Shown here in pieces: positions 24,401-33,152 of a stretch of 43,379 nucleotides of DNA. Numbering within the stretch: position 1 is the stretch's first letter; each line of letters opens with the position of its first letter. The stretch is from positions 1-43,379 of the forward strand of contig UQUN01000023.1 in assembly GCA_900544175.1 (NCBI GenBank). Reading direction: 5' to 3'. This DNA comes from an uncultured Alistipes sp. (GTDB lineage Bacteria; Bacteroidota; Bacteroidia; Bacteroidales; UBA932). The notes under the pieces are model-generated. The model worked only from the letters and a program-made list of their open reading frames with translations. It was not told where the DNA came from and did not search any database. Both the position numbers and the translations under genes were made by a program.

Positions 24401-25288
24401 TTACCATATGCAGGTATTTGAACGGGAGAGCACGGGCACTGTAGATTTGACAGACGCATCCTGAGGCACAAGTGCCCTGAATTCATTTATGGTTCCTGCA
24501 GCGAACACCATGTCTTCCGCAGCCGCATAAGTGAATGTCCTTTCTCCTACTGTAATATAAAACAGATAGTCTCCGGCTTTTACCGTCTGCGGTACGATAA
24601 TGGCCTCAACGCAAAGACTGGAGACAGGAAACATGGCAATCTCACAGCGGTCCGCAAGAGAAGACAATGTCCCCTCCGTCATGTCATACACTGCGGAAGC
24701 CGCAACATACGGCATCACTGCAGAGACCTTCTCTTCTGATGCACCATCCAGGATGACATTCAGACGCACTTTGGCCAGGATATGACGGAATTCCATGGGA
24801 ACGGCCGCATCGGAAGGAGAAATTCCAGATGCTTCAGCCACCAGATAATCCGAAGCCTTGAAATCACCCTCATTGTCCTGCGAGGCAAGTACCCTGACAT
24901 GGAGTTCGTCGCTGCCAGGAACAAAACCGCCGCCATATGTAAACGGATAATAGGCCCAAAGCGTGACTTTGTCCTCAGAATTGGGATAGCAGGCTGTTGA
25001 CAAAGCGGAGAAAAGACCATCCTCATAGACGTACCGGACATTGTCCTCATCCCTGTAGTCCGACAGAGCCGCCGGCTCCTCACCGCTCCATCCGACGACA
25101 GTAAGACCGATCTCGTCACCGTTGTCAAAAGAAGTGTCCGAAACCTTGGAGTCCGGAGCCACACGACCCTCCAAAGTTATTGCCGGTCCCTTGCCGTCCG
25201 GCCCGGATGTTTCGGGACCGGTTTGCTTCTGGCATCCGGACAGAACCACAGCCGCGGCCGAAAGAAGAAGAAATTGCAATACTTTCAT
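24401..25288 (-). CDS. Fimbrillin-family lipoprotein without FISUMP domain
   Basis: A 295-residue lipoprotein with lipobox LSGC (Cys about 19). It shows the fimbrillin pattern FDNGDEIGLTV (about 54-64), LWAYYPFTYGGG, and VPMEFRHILAKVRLNV (about 165-180). It ends shortly after the fimbrillin core (GTINEFRAL) with a non-homologous tail (SVKSTVPVLSRSNTCIW), where its neighbours continue into FISUMP. It could be the structural subunit or anchor of the set, with the FISUMP paralogs as decorated or tip subunits. A tail altered by a past frameshift cannot be excluded. It follows the small lipoprotein gene by 21 bases. Confidence 0.85.
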   Translation of the reverse strand: MKVLQFLLLSAAAVVLSGCQKQTGPETSGPDGKGPAITLEGRVAPDSKVSDTSFDNGDEIGLTVVGWSGEEPAALSDYRDEDNVRYVYEDGLFSALSTACYPNSEDKVTLWAYYPFTYGGGFVPGSDELHVRVLASQDNEGDFKASDYLVAEASGISPSDAAVPMEFRHILAKVRLNVILDGASEEKVSAVMPYVAASAVYDMTEGTLSSLADRCEIAMFPVSSLCVEAIIVPQTVKAGDYLFYITVGERTFTYAAAEDMVFAAGTINEFRALVPQDASVKSTVPVLSRSNTCIW

Positions 25289-25309
25289 AAAATAGATTTT
25301 AATAGGTTA

Positions 25310-25723
25310 TTAATGTTCAACATAAGCTACGATTCCGATATTTTCCTCCTCACACCACATCCAGCACAGGTTGCCGTCCACTTTCGCAACGTAGAACACT
25401 CCGTCGATATCCCCCTCCAGGCCGAGACCCGCAGTCTCGATATGCACGTCGATGAAGCTGCCCATAGACGGAGCAGAAGAAAACACACAGGAGAAATAGA
25501 CCTCCAGATTGTCATTGGACAGTCTGAACTCCGTTCCGGAATAATTGCGGTAAAACTGGTGACTGAATTTTTCATACTGCATATAAGAGACTCCGTCACC
25601 GTAAAGTCCCATAGACGACTGATTGACAAATGTCTGGCCGGCCGGAGACAGCTCGTGTCTGCGGCTGCAGCCCGCTGCCAGCAACAGGCCGGCAAAAAAT
25701 ATAATAAAATACTGTACTCTCAT
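25310..25723 (-). CDS. Small lipoprotein of unknown function in the fimbrillin operon
   Basis: A 137-residue protein with a clear lipoprotein signal (FFAGLLLAAGC, Cys about 19), then a mostly beta-rich mature part containing two Trp near the end (LCWMWCEEENIGIVAY). No domain is recognised. It is 6 bases from the M6 protease gene and 21 from the first fimbrillin gene, so it is made together with both. Possible roles are protease inhibitor, chaperone or assembly factor; none is supported directly. Confidence 0.8.
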   Translation of the reverse strand: MRVQYFIIFFAGLLLAAGCSRRHELSPAGQTFVNQSSMGLYGDGVSYMQYEKFSHQFYRNYSGTEFRLSNDNLEVYFSCVFSSAPSMGSFIDVHIETAGLGLEGDIDGVFYVAKVDGNLCWMWCEEENIGIVAYVEH

Positions 25724-25729
25724 GACTGC

Positions 25730-28342
25730 CTACTCTTTGTTCTGTTTTACAACCGATATATATTTCGTCACCACTGCGGTATCACTGTCAGTACTCAAAA
25801 CCAGGTCTATCCTGTACTCAGGATTTTTCAGTTCCAGTTCACCGGTGAAAGGCTCTCCGTCCACATACCATTCCATGACCGCGTCCTCGGGGATATTTGC
25901 CGCTTTCAGTATTATGGTCTCCCCTTCAAGGTAGATGGAGTTAAGGAGTATAAGCGGATATTCAGAGAACGGAAGTGCTGTCCTGAATGACAGTTTCTTG
26001 AAATCCCCGTCTATGATTCCGTCATTTTCATAGACAATCGCCTCGTACTCCGTATCTCTTTTCAGACCCGTTATATCAGCTTTATATACCTCGGTAAAAA
26101 TATACTCCACATTCTCCGGTTCTTCTGCCGGATACCATTCGACCCTGTACCGCAGGGCACCGGTAGGCTTCCATGTCAGGTATGCGGAGTTTTCGTATTC
26201 CACAACGGACGGATTCAGGACGCCGGTCCCTTTCTCCAGTTCTTCCGCACTGAAGAGAATGATATCGCAAACAGAAGCTCCTTCCACTATCGTAATCACT
26301 TTCCGCTGTACAGGATAATCCTGGCCAGACACCTCCATCAGATACTCTCCAGGCACAATACCTTCCTGTGAGAATACACCGCCGGGACCTGATGTGAAAG
26401 TGTAACTGTCTGTACCTGACTCCATCTGCACCGGAATGCCCTCCAAAGGAAATCCGGATGAAGTAACCGTACGGGCCCTCAGCAGCATTCCGTCAGTAAC
26501 CGTAATCTCTATCTCGTCTGCAAACTCTCCGTCCTCTGTAACCGCACGTATCACACCTGTACCCTTGGAGAGAGCCTTCACCAGGCCAAGAGTATCAACA
26601 GACAGAATCTCCGGAGACTCTGAATACCAGGTTACTTTCTGATTATGGGCATTCTCCGGGATTATGTGCGCCCTTACCTGTACAGTGTCGTAGACTATCA
26701 CTTTCTGACGTGCCGACAGTTCCACGCCACTGACAGGGACTATCTCTCCCTCCGGAGTAACCGCCCTGAAATATATCGTCCCGGCTTCCTCGCTTATCGA
26801 AAACAGTTCCGCAGGGATATTCTCTCCTGACCATGAGGTGTTGGCAGGAAGACTCTTCCGCGAGAACTCATCGTAGCCGGATGCTCCCGGCCAAGGCATC
26901 GAGGCTTCGTCTCCCAGACCGGCATTCAGCAAGGCCGGAATTATCCTGAAACACTCATGCGAGGAGACGTTGTTCGGCCAGTTGTATTCCCAGCGGTCTA
27001 TTGCAGACAGTCCGACAACCATCCGGTCAGACCGGTCGACATGATATATCAACATGCCATGCCCGGGAAGATATGCGTCCCATCCGTGGGAATTCTGACG
27101 GTTCTCAAGCACGAAGAATTCGCCTTCAGTGTCGGTACTCAGCATGTATGCCTCGTTGTATTCCTGAAGATCGTTCAGGACATAGTCTCCAGTGTTGACA
27201 ATCTCCTCCAATTCTATCCAGCCGGCTATGCTGCGCTCCATGGCATTGAACACCGGAGGAGTGCGTCCTTCATTGTTGTACGGCCCCTGATCCATTATAG
27301 ACCATGTACCGACGCCTTCGCTGTATCCGCCGGTATATCCGTCTGTATCATAAAAGTCAGGAATACCCAGAACATGGGAGAATTCATGGCAGAAAGTACC
27401 TATTCCGGCCATTTCCGGACCGGAGGAGGTCATTTTCAGTTCAGAGGTACATGCGTAGACATACACTGACTTACCGTCGAACACGGCCTCTCCCAACTCC
27501 AGATTGAAACGATGAGGCCAGATCTTGTCAGCTCCGCCGCCATCAGCCTCGTTTGTACCGGCATAAAAAACGAAAACGTTGTCAACTATGTTGTCATTGT
27601 TGTAGTCGTAATCGGCAAAATTGACCCCGGCCTCATCTGCCAGACGGCAGGCTTCCGCAATCATGCCCTCGGCATCATTGTCATCTCCATCCGCTTTATT
27701 CTCCCCATAATATGAACATGGACGACTGAGTGTCACCGGACCGACTACGTCAAATACCGGAGTGAACTGTCCGGATGAACTCTCAAGAAAAAAATCCAGT
27801 GCGCTTCCCGTAGCTCCGTTCTGAGAATACCCGGACTGGTTGAGCATATCGCTGAAATCACTGTTCGCCGCAGGACTCTGAAACTGCGTGTCACTGAAGT
27901 TGGCCAGAATCACCAGTGACCGTATCTCTCCCTTGGTCGGGAAACCAGTTGTCAGTCCTCCGACCCTTGATGCACCGGACATTCTGCGTGATGACAAAGA
28001 ATATCCGGCCGGAGGTGCAGTTACAGCCATGGAAGATACAAACTTCCTTTCCTCGGCTGTCCGCCTTGACGGATCGTTTGCCTTGACCGAAGAAAGAACC
28101 ATTGCGTTACCCGAGAACAGTGCATAGTAAAAAATTCCGTCCTTGTCCGACACCACATATCCGTCGGATGTGGTCATGTAATGGAAGAATTCATCACCCT
28201 TGACGGTCAATTCAAGCTTTGTCCCGTCTGCCTGAGTGATGACAACCGGTGTCGGTCTGGCAGGAACCGCCCCCAGATTGAGAGAGACCGAACAGACAAT
28301 AGCGAAGGTCAGAACCACCTTTTTCGTTATCTTTTCCATCAT
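25730..28342 (-). CDS. Secreted M6-family zinc metalloprotease with Ig-like, CarboxypepD-like and FnIII-like domains
   Basis: An 870-residue exported protease, first gene of the fimbrillin operon. Signal peptide to about residue 27 (GAVPA). The M6 (immune inhibitor A-like) domain covers about 100-520 with zinc motif HEFSH at 319-323 and a Met-turn-like SIMDQG at 348-353. A BIG2-like Ig domain follows (about 537-625, VSGVELSARQKVIVYD), then a CarboxypepD-regulatory-like beta domain (630-705), then an FnIII-like domain (715-800) and a further beta domain to the end. There is no lipobox and no type IX C-terminal signal that I recognise. Known M6 enzymes degrade host or extracellular proteins. 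Here it could process the fimbrillins or host targets; that is inference from co-transcription. Confidence 0.92.
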   Translation of the reverse strand: MMEKITKKVVLTFAIVCSVSLNLGAVPARPTPVVITQADGTKLELTVKGDEFFHYMTTSDGYVVSDKDGIFYYALFSGNAMVLSSVKANDPSRRTAEERKFVSSMAVTAPPAGYSLSSRRMSGASRVGGLTTGFPTKGEIRSLVILANFSDTQFQSPAANSDFSDMLNQSGYSQNGATGSALDFFLESSSGQFTPVFDVVGPVTLSRPCSYYGENKADGDDNDAEGMIAEACRLADEAGVNFADYDYNNDNIVDNVFVFYAGTNEADGGGADKIWPHRFNLELGEAVFDGKSVYVYACTSELKMTSSGPEMAGIGTFCHEFSHVLGIPDFYDTDGYTGGYSEGVGTWSIMDQGPYNNEGRTPPVFNAMERSIAGWIELEEIVNTGDYVLNDLQEYNEAYMLSTDTEGEFFVLENRQNSHGWDAYLPGHGMLIYHVDRSDRMVVGLSAIDRWEYNWPNNVSSHECFRIIPALLNAGLGDEASMPWPGASGYDEFSRKSLPANTSWSGENIPAELFSISEEAGTIYFRAVTPEGEIVPVSGVELSARQKVIVYDTVQVRAHIIPENAHNQKVTWYSESPEILSVDTLGLVKALSKGTGVIRAVTEDGEFADEIEITVTDGMLLRARTVTSSGFPLEGIPVQMESGTDSYTFTSGPGGVFSQEGIVPGEYLMEVSGQDYPVQRKVITIVEGASVCDIILFSAEELEKGTGVLNPSVVEYENSAYLTWKPTGALRYRVEWYPAEEPENVEYIFTEVYKADITGLKRDTEYEAIVYENDGIIDGDFKKLSFRTALPFSEYPLILLNSIYLEGETIILKAANIPEDAVMEWYVDGEPFTGELELKNPEYRIDLVLSTDSDTAVVTKYISVVKQNKE

Positions 28343-28368
28343 TGTTTAGTTTAAATTAACAGCGAGTA

Positions 28369-28376
28369 CAAATATA
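28369..28376 (-). promoter_or_regulatory. Promoter -7 element of the M6-fimbrillin operon
   Basis: Minus strand TATATTTG, a perfect TAnnTTTG, 26 bases upstream of the protease ATG (leader about 20 nt). No TTTG box is found at the usual -33 distance; the inverted repeat at 28380-28409 occupies that position, suggesting an activated or repressed promoter. Confidence 0.6.
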
Positions 28377-28379
28377 TGC

Positions 28380-28409
28380 AGCCGTACAAAATTTTCCCTT
28401 TATACGGCT
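28380..28409. promoter_or_regulatory. Inverted-repeat operator candidate for the M6-fimbrillin operon
   Basis: AGCCGTA (28380-28386) and TACGGCT (28403-28409) are perfect inverted 7-mers with 16 bases between them, so the half-sites are 23 bp apart, about two helical turns. They lie immediately upstream of the -7 element. A further CCGTA occurs at 28410-28414. The adjacent LuxR-type regulator is the natural candidate to bind here, which is unproven. Confidence 0.45.
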
Positions 28410-28504
28410 CCGTACATCCGTCCATTTCCATGTTACATTTACAATACAAAAAATGCAACACAGTCACAATGAATACTTTATAGAAATAGCAAAATTACAG
28501 TGTC

Positions 28505-30109
28505 CTAACTGGAATATTTGTCCAGGAAAGAGACTATGGAGACATCATTGCCTTTAATGTTCAGTTTTTCCCTCAGCCTTGAACGCGCCGTGGTAATACT
28601 GTTTACGCTTTTATGCGTGACCATGGAAATCTCCTTTGTCGTCATGTTCATGTGGAGAAACACGCATAAGCGTCTTTCATTGACGGTCAGGTCGGGGAAG
28701 TCTCTCAGCAGGTTGTTGTAGAATGTGCTGTCCGTCTCAATTAAAAACGGTTCTATCTCCTCCCACATCCGGTTGTTCTTGGTAAATTCCAGCTCGCTTA
28801 TCAGGTCTTTTATGGATTTGCTCCCCTCTCCGCTTATATTGACATTCCGCAATTTGCCGATAATATCATTTATCAGGGTCTCTTCCTGATACTGCTGCAG
28901 GCGTTTCATGGACAGAATATTATTGCGCCGCTTTATATTCTGGCGCTCCACCTCGTTATCAAGAGTGATTTTCGCCTCCTTCTCTTTAAGATGCCTGAGC
29001 CGGCTCAGGTAGAATATCGAAAAGGCGGAAACAAGGCTTATCAGTACAGCAACCATCACTGCTGTCAGATACATGTTGTGCTGTTTCTCAATGGCAAGAG
29101 ACGTATTTTTCTGGATATCGAGAAAATTTCTGAGCACCTGCCCTTTCGGCAGGAGATCACTGTCGCTTTCATATTCATATTGAGTGGAATAGGCTTCTTC
29201 CCACAATCCCATGAACGCATACACATAGCTGAGCACCCGCAAAATCTCCGAGGTCTCCATTCTGTTTTCCGCCGCAAAGTCAAGAGCTTTATTCAACCAT
29301 TTGAGCGCCAGCTCATAATTACCGGCCTCAAATTCTATTATTCCTTTATTTTTCCAATAATTGCATTCAGTTTCCCTCGACTGTGGCCACAAAAGCGCTT
29401 CATCCATCCAGAAACGGGCGGTCTCAAGATCCTCGAAATTGACATACAACAGGGCTGCATTGACGTAGAGAAAAGACAGCATTGCCGGCATGTCATTGTC
29501 CTTGCATATTTCCGTAGCCTGCTCCAGCCTTCTGTTGATTTCTACAGTATCGCCTATAAGAGAAAGCGAGTTGTTTATAACCAGCACTTTGGAATAGGGA
29601 GTACCATGAGTTTCAGGGAATGATATAGCCATATCCCAATACTCAGCCGCCTTGTCATAATACTCGCAGAAAAAATTAATCTTTCCGAGATTGTTATAAA
29701 TATCCACAAAATGCGTAACCGAATGCTTCTTCTTCGACAACTCCAAAGCCTGAACTACGTAGATGTAGGCCGAGTCATACCGTCCTACCTCAATATAGAG
29801 ACGGCTCAGGGCAGACAGGGAATGTACTGCCAGCTCCTCATCGGATATATCTTCCGCAGCGGAGAGCAGATAGAACGCACAATCAATACCCTTTCTATAC
29901 AGGCTGGAATCATTTTCGTATTGCTGAAGCCTGTAGATGCTGTCGCAGACAGCCTGCCCGACCCTGTATGAGGCCAGATTGCAGCAGGTACGGTTGTCTC
30001 CATGAACTGCATCAGCCTCAAGACACCCGTCCCGCATCGCTTTCCTGTCTCCGCATGAAGCAAAAACATAACAGAGAGCCAGAAATATTATGACTTTGTA
30101 GACTTTCAT
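28505..30109 (-). CDS. TPR-transmembrane-LuxR one-component regulator
   Basis: A 534-residue membrane regulator. The N-terminal signal ends in a lipobox-like FASC (Cys19). A TPR-rich sensor region covers about 50-330, one transmembrane helix about 345-370 (YLTAVMVAVLISLVSAFSIFY), a coiled coil about 370-420, and a LuxR/GerE-type HTH at the C-terminus (about 475-525: LTVNERRLCVFLHMNMTTKEIS, VNSITTARSRLREKLNI). This architecture lets an outside signal reach DNA without a kinase. It sits directly upstream of the M6-fimbrillin operon on the same strand, 160 bases away, and is a likely regulator of it. Lipidation of a protein that must cross the inner membrane would be unusual and the lipobox may be coincidental. 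Confidence 0.87.
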   Translation of the reverse strand: MKVYKVIIFLALCYVFASCGDRKAMRDGCLEADAVHGDNRTCCNLASYRVGQAVCDSIYRLQQYENDSSLYRKGIDCAFYLLSAAEDISDEELAVHSLSALSRLYIEVGRYDSAYIYVVQALELSKKKHSVTHFVDIYNNLGKINFFCEYYDKAAEYWDMAISFPETHGTPYSKVLVINNSLSLIGDTVEINRRLEQATEICKDNDMPAMLSFLYVNAALLYVNFEDLETARFWMDEALLWPQSRETECNYWKNKGIIEFEAGNYELALKWLNKALDFAAENRMETSEILRVLSYVYAFMGLWEEAYSTQYEYESDSDLLPKGQVLRNFLDIQKNTSLAIEKQHNMYLTAVMVAVLISLVSAFSIFYLSRLRHLKEKEAKITLDNEVERQNIKRRNNILSMKRLQQYQEETLINDIIGKLRNVNISGEGSKSIKDLISELEFTKNNRMWEEIEPFLIETDSTFYNNLLRDFPDLTVNERRLCVFLHMNMTTKEISMVTHKSVNSITTARSRLREKLNIKGNDVSIVSFLDKYSS

Positions 30110-30112
30110 TGA

Positions 30113-30137
30113 CGGTCAGGCAAAGTGTCTCTGACCG
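30113..30137. repeat. Hairpin between yqeY and the TPR-LuxR gene
   Basis: CGGTCAG (30113-30119) and CTGACCG (30131-30137) form a perfect 7-bp stem with an 11-base loop, filling the 29-base gap. It ends three bases before the regulator's ATG. No T-run follows, so processing or translational control is as likely as termination. Confidence 0.5.
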
Positions 30138-30138
30138 G

Positions 30139-30591
30139 CTACTGCAGCAGCTTTCTGACGATAGTGGAGATGAGACGGCCGTCGGCCTGACCGGCAAGTT
30201 TCTTTGTGGCGATGCCCATCACCTTGCCCATGTCAGCCATTGAAGACGCACCGGCTTCGGTGATAATGACCCTGACAGCCTCCTCGACCTGAGCCTCGGA
30301 AAGGGCGACGGGCAGGTATTTCTCCATCACGGCGGCCTCTGCCAGCTCATTGTCAGCAAGGTCCTGACGAGCCTGCTGAGAATAAATCTCCGCACTCTCC
30401 TTGCGCTGCTTCACTAATTTCTGCACTATCTTGACCACCTCGGCATCCTCGAGGCTGTCCTTTGCCCCTCCTTCCGAGGTCTTGGCGAGAAGAATCGCGG
30501 CTTTCACTGCACGTGTAGCCGCAAGAGCCACCTTGTCCTTGGCGACCATGGCCGCCTTGATGTCGGACTGTATCTGCTGTTCGAGTGACAT
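30139..30591 (-). CDS. GatB/YqeY-domain protein
   Basis: A 150-residue helical protein of the YqeY family, related to the C-terminal tail domain of the amidotransferase subunit GatB. Visible pattern: SLEQQIQSDIKAAMVAKDK at the N-terminus, AEVVKIVQKLVKQRKESAEIY in the middle, and the MGKVMGIATKKLAGQADGRLISTIVRKLL end. The family is often linked to tRNA-dependent amidation, but the free-standing protein has no settled function. It lies 13 bases downstream of aspS, a frequent pairing with translation genes. Length is normal for the family. Confidence 0.94.
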   Translation of the reverse strand: MSLEQQIQSDIKAAMVAKDKVALAATRAVKAAILLAKTSEGGAKDSLEDAEVVKIVQKLVKQRKESAEIYSQQARQDLADNELAEAAVMEKYLPVALSEAQVEEAVRVIITEAGASSMADMGKVMGIATKKLAGQADGRLISTIVRKLLQ

Positions 30592-30604
30592 ATTTTACGT
30601 TTTT

Positions 30605-32371
30605 TTAAATTTTGAAAGTACTCTGCAGGAAGAGCTCGTCCATCTGCGCCTGGTCAATGCGCGAAGGAGCATCGAGCATCATGTCGCGTCCCTGATTGTT
30701 CTTGGGGAATGCGATGAAGTCCCTGATGCTCTCCTGTCCGCCGAAGAGGGCGCAGAAGCGGTCGAAGCCGAATGCGATGCCTCCGTGAGGAGGCGCACCG
30801 TACTTGAAGGCATTGATAAGGAAGCCGAAGCGGTAGTCGGCGTCCTCATGGCTGAAACCGAGAACCTCGAACATACGCTCCTGCACTTTGGAATCGTGGA
30901 TACGGATGGAGCCGCCGCCCACCTCGGTGCCGTTGAGCACGAAGTCGTAGGCATTGGCGCAGACGCGCTCCAGATCCTCCTTGCGGTCGCTGTAGAACCA
31001 TTCTAAGTGCTCGGGCTTGGGAGCGGTGAAAGGATGGTGCATGGCGTAGAAACGGGAGGTTTCCTCGTCCCATTCCAGCAGGGGAAAATCCACCACCCAC
31101 AGGGGTGCGAACACCTTCGGGTCGCGCAGACCAAGACGGTTACCCATCTCGATACGCAGAGAGCCGAGAGCCGTACGCATTTTGTTCCGTGCTCCGGCGA
31201 GAATGAGGATCAGGTCACCTTTACGAGCCTCCGTTGCCTCCGCCATAGCGGCGAGGACATCTGGACTGAGGAACTTGTCGGCCGATGACTTGAAAGTGCC
31301 GTCCTCATTGCACTTGACGTAGACCAGACCCTTCGCGCCTATCTGGGGACGCTTTACCCATTCGGTCAGCTCATCGGTCTGCTTGCGGGAATATCCGGCA
31401 CATCCGGGCACTGCGATACCTCCCACATACTCGGCCGAGTCGAAGACGGGGAAGTTGTGGCCGTGAGCCAGCGAGGTGATCTCGTGCAGCTTCATGCCGA
31501 AGCGGATATCGGGCTTGTCGGAGCCGTAGGAGTCCATGGCCTCAGAATAGGGCATCCGGTAGAAAGGCTCCGTAAAATCCTTGCCGAGCACATTGTGGAA
31601 GAGAGCTTTGATCATGCCCTCGAAAGTTTCCAGCACATCGTCGCGCTCCACGAAGGACATCTCACAGTCTATCTGGGTAAATTCCGGCTGGCGGTCGGCC
31701 CTCAGGTCCTCGTCCCGGAAGCAACGGACTATCTGGAAATAGCGGTCATAGCCGGCCACCATGAGCAGCTGCTTCTGCTGCTGGGGGCTCTGGGGCAGGG
31801 CGTAGAACTGGCCCGGGTTCATGCGCGAAGGCACCACGAAGTCGCGGGCACCCTCCGGAGTGGACTTGATCAGGTAAGGGGTCTCTATCTCCATGAATCG
31901 CTGGCCATCGAGGTAGTTGCGTACCTCGTGGGCCATGCGGTGACGCAGCATAAGGTTCTTTTTCAGAGGATTGCGGCGCAGATCAAGATAACGGTATTTC
32001 ATACGCAGGTCGTCTCCTCCATCCGACTCGTCCTCGATGGTGAACGGAGGAGTAACTGTCGCATTTAGTACGTTAAGGGACTCCAGACGCACTTCCACGT
32101 CACCAGTATCCATCCTGGCATTCCTGCTCTGACGCTCCTGGACAGTTCCCGTAATCTGTATTACATATTCGCGGCCCAGCCTCTCCACCTGTTCGTTCAG
32201 CTCTTTGGAGACCGATTCGTCTATTATGATCTGTGTGATGCCGTAACGGTCCCTCAGGTCGATGAAGCTCATGCCTCCCATCTTCCTGACTCTCTGGACC
32301 CAGCCGGCCAAAGTCACCTTCTGGCCCGCATTCTCAAGGCGAAGCTCGCCGCATGTGTGTGTCCTGTACAT
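30605..32371 (-). CDS. aspS: Aspartyl-tRNA synthetase
   Basis: Bacterial-type class IIb AspRS (588 residues) that charges tRNA-Asp. N-terminal OB anticodon-binding domain (about 1-105, GWVQRVRKMGGMSFIDLRDRYG), class II core with motif 2 (FRDEDLRADRQPEFTQID, about 212-230), a bacterial insertion (GAD) domain at about 290-415, and motif 3 GGIAFGFDRFCALF near 525-540. All class II motifs look intact. Transcription starts at a perfect -7 box 24 bases upstream. yqeY and possibly the TPR-LuxR regulator follow on the same transcript. Confidence 0.97.
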   Translation of the reverse strand: MYRTHTCGELRLENAGQKVTLAGWVQRVRKMGGMSFIDLRDRYGITQIIIDESVSKELNEQVERLGREYVIQITGTVQERQSRNARMDTGDVEVRLESLNVLNATVTPPFTIEDESDGGDDLRMKYRYLDLRRNPLKKNLMLRHRMAHEVRNYLDGQRFMEIETPYLIKSTPEGARDFVVPSRMNPGQFYALPQSPQQQKQLLMVAGYDRYFQIVRCFRDEDLRADRQPEFTQIDCEMSFVERDDVLETFEGMIKALFHNVLGKDFTEPFYRMPYSEAMDSYGSDKPDIRFGMKLHEITSLAHGHNFPVFDSAEYVGGIAVPGCAGYSRKQTDELTEWVKRPQIGAKGLVYVKCNEDGTFKSSADKFLSPDVLAAMAEATEARKGDLILILAGARNKMRTALGSLRIEMGNRLGLRDPKVFAPLWVVDFPLLEWDEETSRFYAMHHPFTAPKPEHLEWFYSDRKEDLERVCANAYDFVLNGTEVGGGSIRIHDSKVQERMFEVLGFSHEDADYRFGFLINAFKYGAPPHGGIAFGFDRFCALFGGQESIRDFIAFPKNNQGRDMMLDAPSRIDQAQMDELFLQSTFKI

Positions 32372-32394
32372 AACTTGTCGAAAATTTGCAAATG

Positions 32395-32402
32395 CAAAGG
32401 TA
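32395..32402 (-). promoter_or_regulatory. aspS promoter -7 element
   Basis: Minus strand TACCTTTG, a perfect TAnnTTTG, 24 bases upstream of the aspS ATG; predicted leader about 17 nt. Confidence 0.6.
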
Positions 32403-32434
32403 GAAAAAATAACCTCACATATCCGGCTATACCT

Positions 32435-32994
32435 CTAAAAGTCCACACCGAACTTGAAACCGAGCATAAGCCAGCGGTTATCACTGTTGGAAAGAAATAC
32501 GTATTTGAGGTCAATACCTGTATGGAACCATTTCAAGGGACGGTACAGCAGGACTGTACTTACACCGAAGACGGCTCTCATAGACTCCCGGACACGGTTG
32601 GTGGTGCCGTACCCCACGCCTGCCTCAATTGTGGGACAAATGGTGAGCTTCCCCGTTTCCTTGCCGAAGAGAAGGGAAAGATAGGCCGTGCCCATCGCCA
32701 TGCCCCTCATGCGGGAATCGGTATACAGCGTACCCTTTGTGACAATGCCGCCAAGATTGAGACCGGCCTCCAGGTTGTTGTTAAGAAAAGTGTAGCCGAA
32801 ACCGACCGCTTCATAACCGTAAGTCTCCGGTCCGCTGCTGAACACCGGAAACGCCAGACTGATATTTACCGTAAAATCTCCCCGTGCCCTTTCCTTCTCA
32901 TCCACCGGCACTTCCTCTGAATGTGCAAATGCCGGGAAAGCGAACGGGAACATCATCAGAAATACAACTGCTGTAAGACAAGACTTTTTTTCAT
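32435..32994 (-). CDS. Outer-membrane beta-barrel protein, frameshift in a poly-A tract after the start codon
   Basis: The body of about 165 residues reads as a small outer-membrane beta-barrel: alternating aromatic strands, GFGYTFLNNNLEAGLNLGG-type segments, and C-terminal strand LGFKFGVDF ending in Phe. The start is odd. The best ATG (32992-32994) is followed by seven A residues, which puts it one base out of frame with the barrel. With eight A residues it would encode MKKKSCLTAVVFLMMFPFAFPAFA, a perfect signal peptide. An in-frame TTG at 33034 would also give an exportable protein of 199 residues. Either the tract is a sequencing error, the gene is phase-variable or slippage-expressed, or the TTG is used. 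No barrel family was identified. Confidence 0.65.
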
Positions 32995-33138
32995 GAGTGA
33001 GTTTAGTTTTTATTTTTATGCCGCAAGATAGCAAATAATCCGGATTCAGATTTTTTTTGCAAAAGCAATTACAGACAAAAGCCCATAGCGCGTGGCAAAG
33101 AAAATCAAAACGGCCTCTCAAGTCGGCGGGATTTTTCG

Positions 33139-33146
33139 TAAATTTG
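33139..33146 (+). promoter_or_regulatory. -7 promoter element of the TPR-AraC regulator
   Basis: TAAATTTG, perfect TAnnTTTG, ending six bases before the ATG at 33153. The predicted transcription start coincides with the start codon, implying a leaderless mRNA. Confidence 0.5.
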
Positions 33147-33152
33147 CTTGCC

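Noticed and set aside
31457..32068. 203-codon plus-strand frame inside aspS
   Set aside because: Antisense shadow of a conserved synthetase.
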